Positions 1 through 7,782 of a DNA stretch of 64,000 bases are shown piece after piece. The stretch is taken from NCBI GenBank assembly GCA_016704485.1, contig JADJAA010000001.1, positions 1,984,001 to 2,048,000 of the forward strand. Reading direction: 5' to 3'. The first letter of the stretch is position 1. Every line of letters starts with the position of its first letter. A model generated the notes under the pieces. The model searched no databases and was not told the origin of the DNA. It worked only from the letters and a program-made list of their open reading frames with translations. The DNA comes from Flavobacteriales bacterium (lineage in GTDB: Bacteria; Bacteroidota; Bacteroidia; Flavobacteriales_F; PHOS-HE28). Made by a program: the position numbers and the translations under genes.

Positions 1-61
1 TGCGCGACCATCGCGGATAGGTGGTCGTATGTATTGGTACTTGATCTATTCCGTGAAAAAT

Positions 62-1744
62 ATGGCATTCCCTTCAGACCTTGAGATCGCGCAAAAAGCG
101 CAGATGAAACACATAAACACTATTGCGCAGTCATTGGGTGTGGACCCTGAGGTGATCGAGCAATACGGCAGGTACAAGGCCAAGCTTCCATTGAACTTGA
201 TCGATGAGGCCAAGATCAAAAAAAGTAAGCTTGTCCTGGTTACCGCGTTGTCGCCTACGCCTGCCGGTGAGGGCAAGACCACCACGACCATCGGCCTGGT
301 CGAAGGGTTGAATAAAGTGGGTAAGAAAGCGATGGCCGTACTGCGTGAACCATCACTCGGTCCGGTATTCGGGATGAAGGGTGGCGCTGCCGGCGGCGGT
401 TATGCGCAAGTGGTGCCGATGGAAGATATCAACTTGCATTTCACGGGTGATTTCGGGGCGATCGAAAAGGCCAACAACTTGTTGAGCGCGTTGATCGATA
501 ACAACATCCAGAGCAAAAAACGAAATCTTGGGATCGATCCACGGACCATTGCTTGGAAACGGGTGATCGACATGAACGACCGCGCACTGCGGGATATCGT
601 GATCGGACTTGGAGGTACCGGGAACGGTATTCCACGGGAAGATGGGTTCAACATTACAGCAGCCAGTGAGGTGATGGCGATCGTGTGTTTGGCTACGGGC
701 ATCGAGGATCTGAAAGTTCGGTTGGGTAACATCTTCGTTGGGAATAGCAACGCGGAAGGAAAAAAATATGTGTATGCACGCGATCTGAAAGCAGAAGGAG
801 CGATGGCGCTTTTGTTGAAGGATGCGATCAAACCGAACCTGGTGCAGACCTTGGAAGGGAACCCTGCGATCATCCACGGTGGTCCGTTCGCGAACATTGC
901 TCAAGGAGTGAACAGCGTGTTGGCAACGAAAATGGGTCTCAGCCTATCGGATTATGTGGTTACTGAAGCCGGTTTCGGCGCTGACCTCGGGGCTGAGAAA
1001 TTCTTCGATATCAAATGCCGTGCAGCTGGTCTGGAACCCAATGCCGTGGTGATCGTGGCGACTGTCCGTGCGCTGCGTTTCCATGGTGGTTCGGATATCA
1101 AGGAAGTGAACAATGCTGCGCCCGATCGTGTAAAGACAGGTCTTGCCAATTTGGGTAGACACATTGAGAATATGGAGAAATTCGGTGTGAAGGCCGTGGT
1201 GGCCATCAACCATTTTCCAACGGATACGGCAGATGAGATCGAACTGATCAAAGCGTATTGCAGTGCACGCGGCACCGAAGCGGTCGTAGCGAAAGGCTTC
1301 GCTGAAGGCGGCGAAGGCATGAAGGATCTGGCAAAAGCGGTCATCCAAGTTGCGGAAGCTGGTGGTTCCAAATTCAAATTGCTTTATGACCTGGCGCTTA
1401 CCATCGAGGAGAAGATCGCGGTGGTTGCGAAGGAGATCTACCGCGCCGATGCAGTGAACTACAGCGAGGCAGCGCGGACGGCCCTCCGGCGGATCGCGAA
1501 CCTCGGTCTGGAAGGTCTGCCGGTATGCATCGCCAAAACACAATACAGTTTCAGCGACGACCCTAAACTTCTTGCAGCACCTACTGGATTCGAGATCACC
1601 GTGAATGATATCGAGATCGCCGCTGGAGCTGGTTTCGTGGTACCTGTCCTCGGAAAGATGATGCGTATGCCGGGCTTGCCGGAAGTGCCTGCAAGCGAAC
1701 ACATGGACATCGACGAGAACGGCGTGGTTACCGGGTTGTCGTGA
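62..1744 (+). CDS. fhs: Formate-tetrahydrofolate ligase
   Basis: Cytoplasmic one-carbon enzyme that makes 10-formyl-tetrahydrofolate from formate, THF and ATP. The protein of 560 residues matches the usual family length (about 555-560). The ATP-binding loop TPAGEGKTTTT is at residues 66-76, followed by the family stretches REPSLGPVFGMKGGAAGGG and HFTGDFGAI. The frame is open 33 bases further upstream, but those 11 residues (MYWYLIYSVKN) are not family-like, so the ATG at 62 is chosen. No Shine-Dalgarno sequence is visible, which is normal for Bacteroidota. No other folate gene is adjacent. Bases 5-27 upstream contain a small inverted repeat (CGACCA/TGGTCG) that may end a gene lying before the window. 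Confidence 0.96.
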   Translation: MAFPSDLEIAQKAQMKHINTIAQSLGVDPEVIEQYGRYKAKLPLNLIDEAKIKKSKLVLVTALSPTPAGEGKTTTTIGLVEGLNKVGKKAMAVLREPSLGPVFGMKGGAAGGGYAQVVPMEDINLHFTGDFGAIEKANNLLSALIDNNIQSKKRNLGIDPRTIAWKRVIDMNDRALRDIVIGLGGTGNGIPREDGFNITAASEVMAIVCLATGIEDLKVRLGNIFVGNSNAEGKKYVYARDLKAEGAMALLLKDAIKPNLVQTLEGNPAIIHGGPFANIAQGVNSVLATKMGLSLSDYVVTEAGFGADLGAEKFFDIKCRAAGLEPNAVVIVATVRALRFHGGSDIKEVNNAAPDRVKTGLANLGRHIENMEKFGVKAVVAINHFPTDTADEIELIKAYCSARGTEAVVAKGFAEGGEGMKDLAKAVIQVAEAGGSKFKLLYDLALTIEEKIAVVAKEIYRADAVNYSEAARTALRRIANLGLEGLPVCIAKTQYSFSDDPKLLAAPTGFEITVNDIEIAAGAGFVVPVLGKMMRMPGLPEVPASEHMDIDENGVVTGLS

Positions 1745-1761
1745 TCAATGCGAGCCGCCTG

Positions 1762-2202
1762 TTAGATGAACGGCATCAGTGCGACAACACCCACAAGTAA
1801 CAAAGCTGGTACCACACGAAGGAGCAAACGCTTGAACGTTTCACGTGGTGAAGGTTTCCGTGAAGTCGTAACGGCGAAGATGGTTGCAGCACACAATACA
1901 ACACCCAACAGTGCGAATGAGGTTGCAAATGGCCAATGCTGAACCTTCAGTAGAAGCGCAAGTACACTTACGCCAAGTGAAACACTGCCCAGGGTAATGA
2001 TCGGTAGGTGGCTTCGATCTCTGTTCGTTTCAGGTATCATGGTTTTTCCCCGAAGGAAATAGAGCGTTGCCAAGAGCACGGATCCAATGGTCAATACGAT
2101 CGCTGCCGTTGGAAGGTGAAGCATTTTCATGCCGAAGCCAAGTAGGGCGATGATCAGGAGAGAACGTTCTGCGGTTTTCATGGTTTGCTTGGTCAGGTTC
2201 AT
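1762..2202 (-). CDS. Small membrane protein with two GldL-like KxxHxPxA motifs
   Basis: Predicted inner-membrane protein of 146 residues with about four hydrophobic segments and no recognised enzyme motif. Two helices begin with similar motifs, FGMKMLHLPTA and LLLKVQHWPFA. They resemble the FKxxHWPGA helix start of the gliding/T9SS motor protein GldL and of many uncharacterised Bacteroidota membrane proteins. The open frame reaches 2262; I start at the ATG at 2202 because the earlier residues are unlikely to belong, and 2181 is also possible. It is convergent with fhs and divergent from the next gene. Function unknown; the GldL resemblance is motif-level only. Confidence 0.7.
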   Translation of the reverse strand: MNLTKQTMKTAERSLLIIALLGFGMKMLHLPTAAIVLTIGSVLLATLYFLRGKTMIPETNRDRSHLPIITLGSVSLGVSVLALLLKVQHWPFATSFALLGVVLCAATIFAVTTSRKPSPRETFKRLLLRVVPALLLVGVVALMPFI

Positions 2203-2272
2203 CGTGAATAGGGTTGGATGTCGAAAGAGAGAATGCATGGACCTTTTTAAAGTAACGGTCACTGGTTATGTT

Positions 2273-2280
2273 GATCTTTG
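2273..2280 (+). promoter_or_regulatory. Putative -7 box (GATCTTTG)
   Basis: One mismatch to the Bacteroidota -7 consensus TAnnTTTG. It ends 7 bases before the ATG at 2288, which supports that start and implies a very short or absent 5' leader. Confidence 0.35.
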
Positions 2281-2287
2281 TTCGAAC

Positions 2288-2734
2288 ATGCTGGTACGGT
2301 CAACCATCTGCGCGATGGTCTTCATGGTAACGGGTATTGTTCTCGCTCAAGCGCCACCTTGCCGCACGTTCATACACGGCACATTCGAGGAAGGCACTCG
2401 TACCAAACAAGAAATAATTAGCGGAAATAAGGAAGGTATACGGATATTGCGACGCGGCAATAGCCATGTGGAAACGAACAGGGCCACGCGGCACAAAGTG
2501 CGCTACACGGTGCGCTGGATAAGTGATTGCGTTCTCGAGCTTACAAACCCCCGTGTCAAGAAAGAAGGAAGTGTCAAAGTCGACCCGCCAGCTGATACCA
2601 TTACGATCACGATCACCGATACGTGGAACTACGGTTATGCCTATACCCGGTCTTTTTCTGGATCCGATCGTTCGGAAACAGGTGCAATGAAGATGGTCAT
2701 TCCACACGGAGCAGGAATTTCCTTCGGCCTGTGA
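2288..2734 (+). CDS. Secreted protein of unknown function
   Basis: Protein of 148 residues starting with a clear signal peptide (hydrophobic stretch ICAMVFMVTGIVLAQA). The mature part (TFIHGTFEEGTRTKQEI...) is small, rich in beta-forming residues and contains few cysteines. I do not recognise the family. The frame is open back to 2129, but those residues are basic and overlap the divergent gene; the ATG at 2288 places the signal peptide at the N-terminus and fits the promoter-like box just upstream. Probably periplasmic or surface located. Confidence 0.65.
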   Translation: MLVRSTICAMVFMVTGIVLAQAPPCRTFIHGTFEEGTRTKQEIISGNKEGIRILRRGNSHVETNRATRHKVRYTVRWISDCVLELTNPRVKKEGSVKVDPPADTITITITDTWNYGYAYTRSFSGSDRSETGAMKMVIPHGAGISFGL

Positions 2735-2859
2735 TCCAGTGGGTTGATGACTTAGCGACAGATCGTTGTTAATGGATCGCGCTAGTATTCAAGCTTTTGA
2801 ACGCTGCTCTGGATCAACCTTAGCGGTCCCGTTCTACATGGGGCAAGCCGAAGAACTAC

Positions 2860-3273
2860 ATGTCACTTATGAGCGATAGAACCACTACCTTGATGATGGA
2901 ACGCCTGCGCGCCATTGGAGCACGCAAAGAACGTTTCAGCTACCATGTACGCGGTGACTCGTATGTGATAACCGACATTGTCGTGGCCTACAATATCGAC
3001 AGCGCAGATGGTCCTGTGGACCTTGCGAAAGTGCTCGCACATGCTGTCGATAACGACAGCATAGTCAGTGGGCAACGCCAGCCGGATGGCCATGTGATCT
3101 ACACCAGCTGTCGCTTGTTCACGGACATGCAGAACGCCGAACGCTTTGCGCGCGAGCAGAAACAAACTTCCGTTTACAACTGGAACCGCTATGCCGAAAT
3201 GCCGATCAAAGGCGTAGTGGTGTCGGGATCGGATGATCGTGAAGATGACTCCGACGAGGTGTCAGGGAATTGA
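2860..3273 (+). CDS. Hypothetical cytoplasmic protein
   Basis: Protein of 137 residues with no signal peptide or membrane segment. It has an N-terminal mixed alpha/beta part and an acidic tail (GSDDREDDSDEVSGN). I do not recognise the family. The ATG at 2860 is the first in frame; another Met is three codons later. The gene stands alone between two secreted-protein genes on the same strand. Confidence 0.6.
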   Translation: MSLMSDRTTTLMMERLRAIGARKERFSYHVRGDSYVITDIVVAYNIDSADGPVDLAKVLAHAVDNDSIVSGQRQPDGHVIYTSCRLFTDMQNAERFAREQKQTSVYNWNRYAEMPIKGVVVSGSDDREDDSDEVSGN

Positions 3274-3381
3274 GCATGCTTTCTTGGGTTGGTATTAGGT
3301 TGGTGGCGAGTTTTCTTTTTTTTGAAGCTATCACAGCATGTTGCATACATCTTCATAAGATACAGTCCATCATCAATGCCC

Positions 3382-3389
3382 TATTTTCG
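3382..3389 (+). promoter_or_regulatory. Putative -7 box (TATTTTCG)
   Basis: Matches TAnnTTyG and lies 26 bases before the ATG at 3416. No convincing -33 element is seen at the expected distance. Confidence 0.35.
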
Positions 3390-3415
3390 CCGAACTAAAT
3401 AATCCCTGAACCTTG

Positions 3416-4450
3416 ATGCGCCAACTCTTTACTCTGTCCTTTGCCACCCTCGTAGCGCTTTCTCTCAACGCCCAAAGCCTCACCAGCCCGGAAAGCGTTG
3501 AATATGATCCGGCATACAATCGTTACCTCGTTTCCAATTCCGGTGATGGTACGATCGTTGCGCGTGATCAAGCGGGTGTTATCACTTCTTTCGCTACTGG
3601 TATCCCTTCCGGACCGTACGGTCTGGAGATCCTTGAGAATACCCTTTATGCCTGTGCTGGTGGCCGTGTTCGCGGGTTCGATCTGGCTACGGGTGCTGAA
3701 GTGTTCAATGTGAATACAGGAGGTACATTCTTGAATGGCATCGCAACGGATGGTATGTTCATTTATGTCACGGATTTCAACGGGGACAAGATCTTTAAAG
3801 TAGATGTGGATGCGGCTACCTCTTCGACCTTAGTGGCCAATACCAATGGCACACCGAATGGCATTGTTCATGATCCGGATACCGATCTGCTTTGGGTCGC
3901 TTTCTGGGGGGCGAATGCACCGGTAAAAGCTTATGAATTGGACGGCACGCCGGGGCAAACGTTCGCTACGACATTGTCCAACATCGACGGGATCACGCGC
4001 GATTGTTTTGGTAACCTTTACCTCGCATCATGGACGCCGGATGCGATTACGCGCCTGGAGATCGCCAGTGGAACACAGACCAATATGGGTTGGACAGTAG
4101 CGAATCCTGCGGATATTGATTTTGATGCAGTGAATTCACTGATCTGTATCCCGAATACATCCACCAGTACCGTTACGCTCGAAACAGTTGATGACTGCAT
4201 AACAGGAGTTGCTGATCTAAGCGCGATCGGAGGACTTACCATTTCGCCGAATCCAACTACGAACACGATCCAGATCGCCAATACGACCAATGCGCGCACC
4301 TATCGGATCATGGACTCAGCTTCACGCGTAGTTCTATCCGGAAAGATCCCATCCAACGCAACGATCGATGTGAGTGGACTAAGTCCAGGGGTTTACATGC
4401 TTGCCTTGGACAAAACTGCTCAGTTCAGCCGTTTCGTTCGCGCTCAGTAG
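3416..4450 (+). CDS. Secreted beta-propeller (SMP-30/NHL-like) protein with T9SS sorting domain
   Basis: Protein of 344 residues. The signal peptide ends near LSLNAQS, followed by repeated blades (SPESVEYDPAYNRYLVSN, GIPSGPYGLEI, GTPNGIVHDPDTDLLWV, NIDGITRDCFGNLYLA) typical of SMP-30/gluconolactonase or NHL propellers. The last ~75 residues form a type A T9SS C-terminal domain (LTISPNPTTNTIQI ... GVYML), so the product should be exported across the outer membrane. A TTG one codon upstream is also in frame; the ATG at 3416 is preferred. Catalytic activity cannot be inferred; it could be a binding propeller. Confidence 0.85.
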   Translation: MRQLFTLSFATLVALSLNAQSLTSPESVEYDPAYNRYLVSNSGDGTIVARDQAGVITSFATGIPSGPYGLEILENTLYACAGGRVRGFDLATGAEVFNVNTGGTFLNGIATDGMFIYVTDFNGDKIFKVDVDAATSSTLVANTNGTPNGIVHDPDTDLLWVAFWGANAPVKAYELDGTPGQTFATTLSNIDGITRDCFGNLYLASWTPDAITRLEIASGTQTNMGWTVANPADIDFDAVNSLICIPNTSTSTVTLETVDDCITGVADLSAIGGLTISPNPTTNTIQIANTTNARTYRIMDSASRVVLSGKIPSNATIDVSGLSPGVYMLALDKTAQFSRFVRAQ

Positions 4451-4469
4451 GCTATTGGAGTAGGTGTTC

Positions 4470-4502
4470 AGTGTTGGCGCGGCTCATACCCGCGCCAACA
4501 CT
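4470..4502 (+). terminator. Strong hairpin terminator
   Basis: Perfect 13-bp inverted repeat (AGTGTTGGCGCGG and its complement, 7-base loop) located 20 bases after the stop of the propeller gene. It is followed by ATTTGTG rather than a long T-tract. Confidence 0.75.
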
Positions 4503-4579
4503 ATTTGTGCCAAACCCATTTGGGATCTGTCTATTTGAGACTTAGATTTAGGGTTCACAAATAAAAACCAGCTCCCATT

Positions 4580-4834
4580 ATGAACATCACTTTCAATGAG
4601 TTGCGCAAGATCAAGGATACTTTACCTGATGGAAGCATCCATCGCATTGCGAAGGAACTTGAGCTTAACGTAGAGACCGTTTGGAACTATTTCGGTGGAT
4701 ACAGTTACGCCAATGGAAGACCAATGGGTGTGCATGTTGAAGAAGGACCAGACGGAGGTGTGATCGCTTTGGACGATACGCGGATCCTGGATATTGCGCA
4801 TAGGATCTTGAACGAAAAGCCCGTTCACGCCTGA
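4580..4834 (+). CDS. Small HTH-like protein
   Basis: Protein of 84 residues, cytoplasmic. The N-terminal half (FNELRKIKDTLPDGSIHRIA, KELELNVETVWNYF) looks like a helix-turn-helix in which DGSIHRIAKELELNVETV would be the DNA-reading helices. The second half contains VHVEEGPDGGVIALDD and a C-terminal helix. This type of short protein is common in Bacteroidota and usually uncharacterised. It stands alone and is followed by its own terminator. Confidence 0.7.
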   Translation: MNITFNELRKIKDTLPDGSIHRIAKELELNVETVWNYFGGYSYANGRPMGVHVEEGPDGGVIALDDTRILDIAHRILNEKPVHA

Positions 4835-4853
4835 ACCTTTTCCAAAAATAAGA

Positions 4854-4886
4854 GAACGGTCTACTGAGGTGGGCCGTTCACTTTTT
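4854..4886 (+). terminator. Rho-independent terminator
   Basis: Stem GAACGGTC (4854-4861) pairs with GGCCGTTC (4872-4879, one G-U), followed by a five-T run. It lies 20 bases after the stop of the small HTH-like gene. Confidence 0.75.
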
Positions 4887-4949
4887 CTACCGATCAGCAA
4901 AAAGGTATACGTGATCCAGAGGGCTTGATCCGGATCGTGCAGGGATGTA

Positions 4950-5228
4950 ATGACGAAGTCAGAGAACGATATAGCGAAAAAGCATAGATGGCGTAGTACG
5001 GTCGTGATCATTCTATTGGTGCTTGCCAGTGCCGCTTCGGTAATTGATATTTGGGATGGCTATTGGCTCAAAGCGGCAAGTTCCGTGTTGATCGTCCTAG
5101 GCATTGTTGCATTACTATTCGCACGGCGATACCACAGCAGTCGTTGGCGCGTGGCCATGTTGATGGCATTCACTTTGGCAGCATTGGCGCTATTCGCTCG
5201 GCTCGCATTCTGGCAAGGCTGGGTCTGA
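4950..5228 (+). CDS. Small membrane protein
   Basis: Protein of 92 residues with a basic cytoplasmic N-terminus (KKHRWRS) and three predicted transmembrane helices (STVVIILLVLASAASVI, AASSVLIVLGIVALLF, VAMLMAFTLAALALFARLA). No motif assigns a function. It converges on the OmpA-family gene, with 25 bases between stops. Confidence 0.6.
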   Translation: MTKSENDIAKKHRWRSTVVIILLVLASAASVIDIWDGYWLKAASSVLIVLGIVALLFARRYHSSRWRVAMLMAFTLAALALFARLAFWQGWV

Positions 5229-5253
5229 AGACCTGTGGTCGATCAACTTCCAA

Positions 5254-6444
5254 CTATCGCTCAATGATCCGGAACTCTACCCTGCGGTTCACGGCTTTGT
5301 TCGCATCATTGGTATTCGGAACTAGCGGCTTCGATTCACCGTAGCCTTTCCACGTGATACGCTCCTTTTCCACTTTCTTTTTAAGCAAATGGTCAGCTAC
5401 GGCTTTAGCTCGATCATTGCTCAACTTCATGTTGTATTCGTCGGTGCCTTCATCGTCCGTGTGCCCTTCGATCTCTGCGCGAAGGAATGGGTAGTCAGTT
5501 AGCATGTCCACCAACTTGGTGAGCTCGTCCTCATAACCGGGAAGCAGAACGGCCTTATCGAACTCGAATTGCACATTGTCCAAACGTACGCTGGTACCAA
5601 CTGTAGGTTCCACGGTTTCGATAGCGACTTCTTTGCTGCTTGTGTGCTGTGGCACAACGATCTTTGGTGGAGGCGGTATGCTTTCCTTTGGTTTCGGCGA
5701 AAGGGCTGCACCTTCCGGCGCAATTCGTATGTTCACATCATCGATATAATAGTATGCCCCGCGCTCGCCTTGGTCGAATTTCTCAATGTTCGTAGCTTCA
5801 TCACCGTAGAAATTTCCGAGCACCAGGAACTTTTCATCACCGGTCGCATCGAACACGCCACTCACCTTATGCCATCCACCTTTTACGGTCTTTTCCTCGT
5901 TCACTGTGGGTGTCAGGTACAGCGGCAAGCAATCACGTGTGCTTATGGGCGTATCAGTGAAAAGCAGACCGATATTATTACTGGCTTCATTGCTCCGCAC
6001 AGCGCGCAATGCCCAGAATTCGGCGATGTAACGGGTACCAGCGATCAAGGGTTCGGGCAACTCAGCCTGTACATATTCGTGCCAGAATGTAGGCGTGTTG
6101 CCGAGGCCGTAGGTCTTGATCCCGATCATGGCATCACCAGTGTGTGTTGATTGTTTGCCATTGCTATGTTTGCTCGGATGCGCCCAACAGGTGTTCTCGT
6201 TCTTGGTACTGAAATGGTCCGGCGTGGTCTGCGTAGGGCTGCTCCATCCGATCATGTTCGTGTTGAACTTGGCGACATCCTGTGTCCAACCGCAATACAC
6301 GCGTTGTGATCCTTCAAAGCCAGGATTGACAACCAGATTCGGCATCGTGTCGTTCTGCAGCGCCCGCTGAAGAAGATTCTGTGCGGATATGGTCGGAGAC
6401 AGGGTCGCCAAACCAAGAGAAATGAAAAATGATCGAGTACACAT
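5254..6444 (-). CDS. OmpA-family outer membrane/peptidoglycan-binding protein
   Basis: Protein of 396 residues. The signal peptide ends at TISAQ. The N-terminal half (PNLVVNPGFEGS, DAMIGIKTYG, YVQAELPEPLIAGTRYIAEF) resembles galactose-binding-like beta-sandwich domains found before OmpA domains in Bacteroidota. A Pro-rich linker (ESIPPPPKIV) leads to an OmpA C-terminal domain with EIEGHTDDEGTDEYNMKLS, ...RAKAVADHL and NRRVEFRI, which would bind peptidoglycan meso-diaminopimelate. Likely a periplasmic/outer-membrane anchor; the ligand of the N-terminal domain is unknown. Confidence 0.88.
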   Translation of the reverse strand: MCTRSFFISLGLATLSPTISAQNLLQRALQNDTMPNLVVNPGFEGSQRVYCGWTQDVAKFNTNMIGWSSPTQTTPDHFSTKNENTCWAHPSKHSNGKQSTHTGDAMIGIKTYGLGNTPTFWHEYVQAELPEPLIAGTRYIAEFWALRAVRSNEASNNIGLLFTDTPISTRDCLPLYLTPTVNEEKTVKGGWHKVSGVFDATGDEKFLVLGNFYGDEATNIEKFDQGERGAYYYIDDVNIRIAPEGAALSPKPKESIPPPPKIVVPQHTSSKEVAIETVEPTVGTSVRLDNVQFEFDKAVLLPGYEDELTKLVDMLTDYPFLRAEIEGHTDDEGTDEYNMKLSNDRAKAVADHLLKKKVEKERITWKGYGESKPLVPNTNDANKAVNRRVEFRIIER

Positions 6445-6747
6445 AAGGTCAAATTTATTGGGTGTTTCTTGCTCTTTTGTGTAAACCGGAGCTGGGTTTT
6501 AACTATGGATCGTTGATCGGTGGGTGATGAGTTGGCCGTGGGCACTTCAAAGACCATAGCTGTAGTAGCGAACATAGTGAGGATGTAAGCATGGCAAACG
6601 TTCAGCGCGCCAATGCTTCGATGACGAGAATTTATTGTTAACAGCAGATTCCACTCATTCTCGCTTTACACACTTTGTTCAGTGAATTTTATAAAAGGCA
6701 TCATAGTCTTATTACTCGTTATCTTGATGGCCTGAAAGAATTGCACA
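6445..6747. other. Gene-free stretch between divergent genes
   Basis: 303 bases between the OmpA-family gene (leftward) and a T9SS cargo gene (rightward). Open frames here are short and lack family resemblance. It is A+T-rich near 6600-6740 and presumably holds both promoters, but no clean -7/-33 pair, hairpin or repeat was seen. Confidence 0.4.
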
Positions 6748-7650
6748 ATGAAGAACAACTTACGCCCATTGACATTTTTGATAGCATCGCTATCGATTCT
6801 TTCTGGCAATGCACAATTCGATGCCATTCCGGATTCAAATGCTACATGGTTGAACACATATTTACAATACCCGTGGGCTTCGATCTTGGGTTACTATTAC
6901 CACTATGATCAAACCGATCCTGATACAGTTATTGCAGGTGATGTATTCAAAAAGCTGTTCTTGACATCGAATACCGGTGGTCCCAGTGATTACATTGGTG
7001 CATTACGCGACAATGGATCAGGCCAAGTATTCATTTGTGATCAGGGTAGTACTACACCCGCCATATGGTGCGACTTTGATGTAATGCCTGGAGATACTGT
7101 GCTATCTGTTTTCTCTTGGTGGATGGAAGATGTTCTCATTCATGATGTTGATACGATAACGATCAATGGAACCCCACGGAAGAGAATTGCCTTGTCCTGC
7201 CCATCTTCACCAGGTTGGACTGGAGATTATTGGATCCAAGGAATTGGTAGCACAGGAGGATTTCAATTCACCAATACATGCGGAAGTGTTTCAGGCAATG
7301 GCGAACTTGTTTGCATGACCTATAACGGGATCGTGCAGTTCGGTAGCAACATAGGCGGTTCAGGGGATTGTGCCTTTTATCTGGGCGAGCTAGATACCCA
7401 ACCACAGCAGAACAGATTCATTGTTTTTGCGGATCCAAATTCTGGTCTTTTAAGCATCCAACAGGTGGGTCCGAAGCATTCGTCGGCTCAAGTAACAGTC
7501 TTTGAAGTTGCCGGGCGCGCGTTGGGTACATGGCGCATGATCAATGCCGATCTTCTTATCGAAATGAACGCATGGGATCGTGGCGCCTATGTGGTAAAGA
7601 TCATTGATCAACAAGGCAAAGGGTCATCCCATAAGTTCGTCTTGTATTAG
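6748..7650 (+). CDS. Secreted protein with T9SS sorting domain (widespread Bacteroidota cargo family)
   Basis: Protein of 300 residues. The signal peptide ends at LSGNAQ. The body carries a pattern seen in many Bacteroidota T9SS cargos: DYIGALRDNGSGQVFICD, WCDFDVMPGDTVLSV, VDTITINGTPRKRIALSC, DYWIQGIGSTGGF. The C-terminus (FVFADPNSG... GAYVVKI...KFVLY) is a diverged type A T9SS domain. Function unknown. The gene at 52120-53055 encodes a more diverged protein with the same layout. Confidence 0.8.
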   Translation: MKNNLRPLTFLIASLSILSGNAQFDAIPDSNATWLNTYLQYPWASILGYYYHYDQTDPDTVIAGDVFKKLFLTSNTGGPSDYIGALRDNGSGQVFICDQGSTTPAIWCDFDVMPGDTVLSVFSWWMEDVLIHDVDTITINGTPRKRIALSCPSSPGWTGDYWIQGIGSTGGFQFTNTCGSVSGNGELVCMTYNGIVQFGSNIGGSGDCAFYLGELDTQPQQNRFIVFADPNSGLLSIQQVGPKHSSAQVTVFEVAGRALGTWRMINADLLIEMNAWDRGAYVVKIIDQQGKGSSHKFVLY

Positions 7651-7669
7651 GTCGCAGCCTGTAGTGGGA

Positions 7670-7743
7670 AGTTGGCAGTGTGAAACCAGCAGCGCGCAGT
7701 TTGCAGTTTGCAGTTGCAAACTGCCCACGGCCAACTGCCAACT
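7670..7743. repeat. Nested palindromic intergenic repeat
   Basis: Outer arms AGTTGGCAGT (7670-7679) and ACTGCCAACT (7734-7743) are perfectly complementary. Inside, CAGTTTGCA (7704-7712) and TGCAAACTG (7715-7723) form a second palindrome, and the unit CAGTTTG is tandemly repeated just before it. The element fills the gap between a T9SS cargo gene and the MATE gene, resembling short dispersed palindromes of Bacteroidota genomes. Confidence 0.65.
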
Positions 7744-7764
7744 GGATATAGCTCCTTTTCTTCG

Positions 7765-7772
7765 CACTTTTG
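7765..7772 (+). promoter_or_regulatory. Putative -7 box (CACTTTTG)
   Basis: One mismatch to TAnnTTTG, followed by CGCCCC; ends 10 bases before the MATE start codon. Confidence 0.35.
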
Positions 7773-7782
7773 CGCCCCTTAA

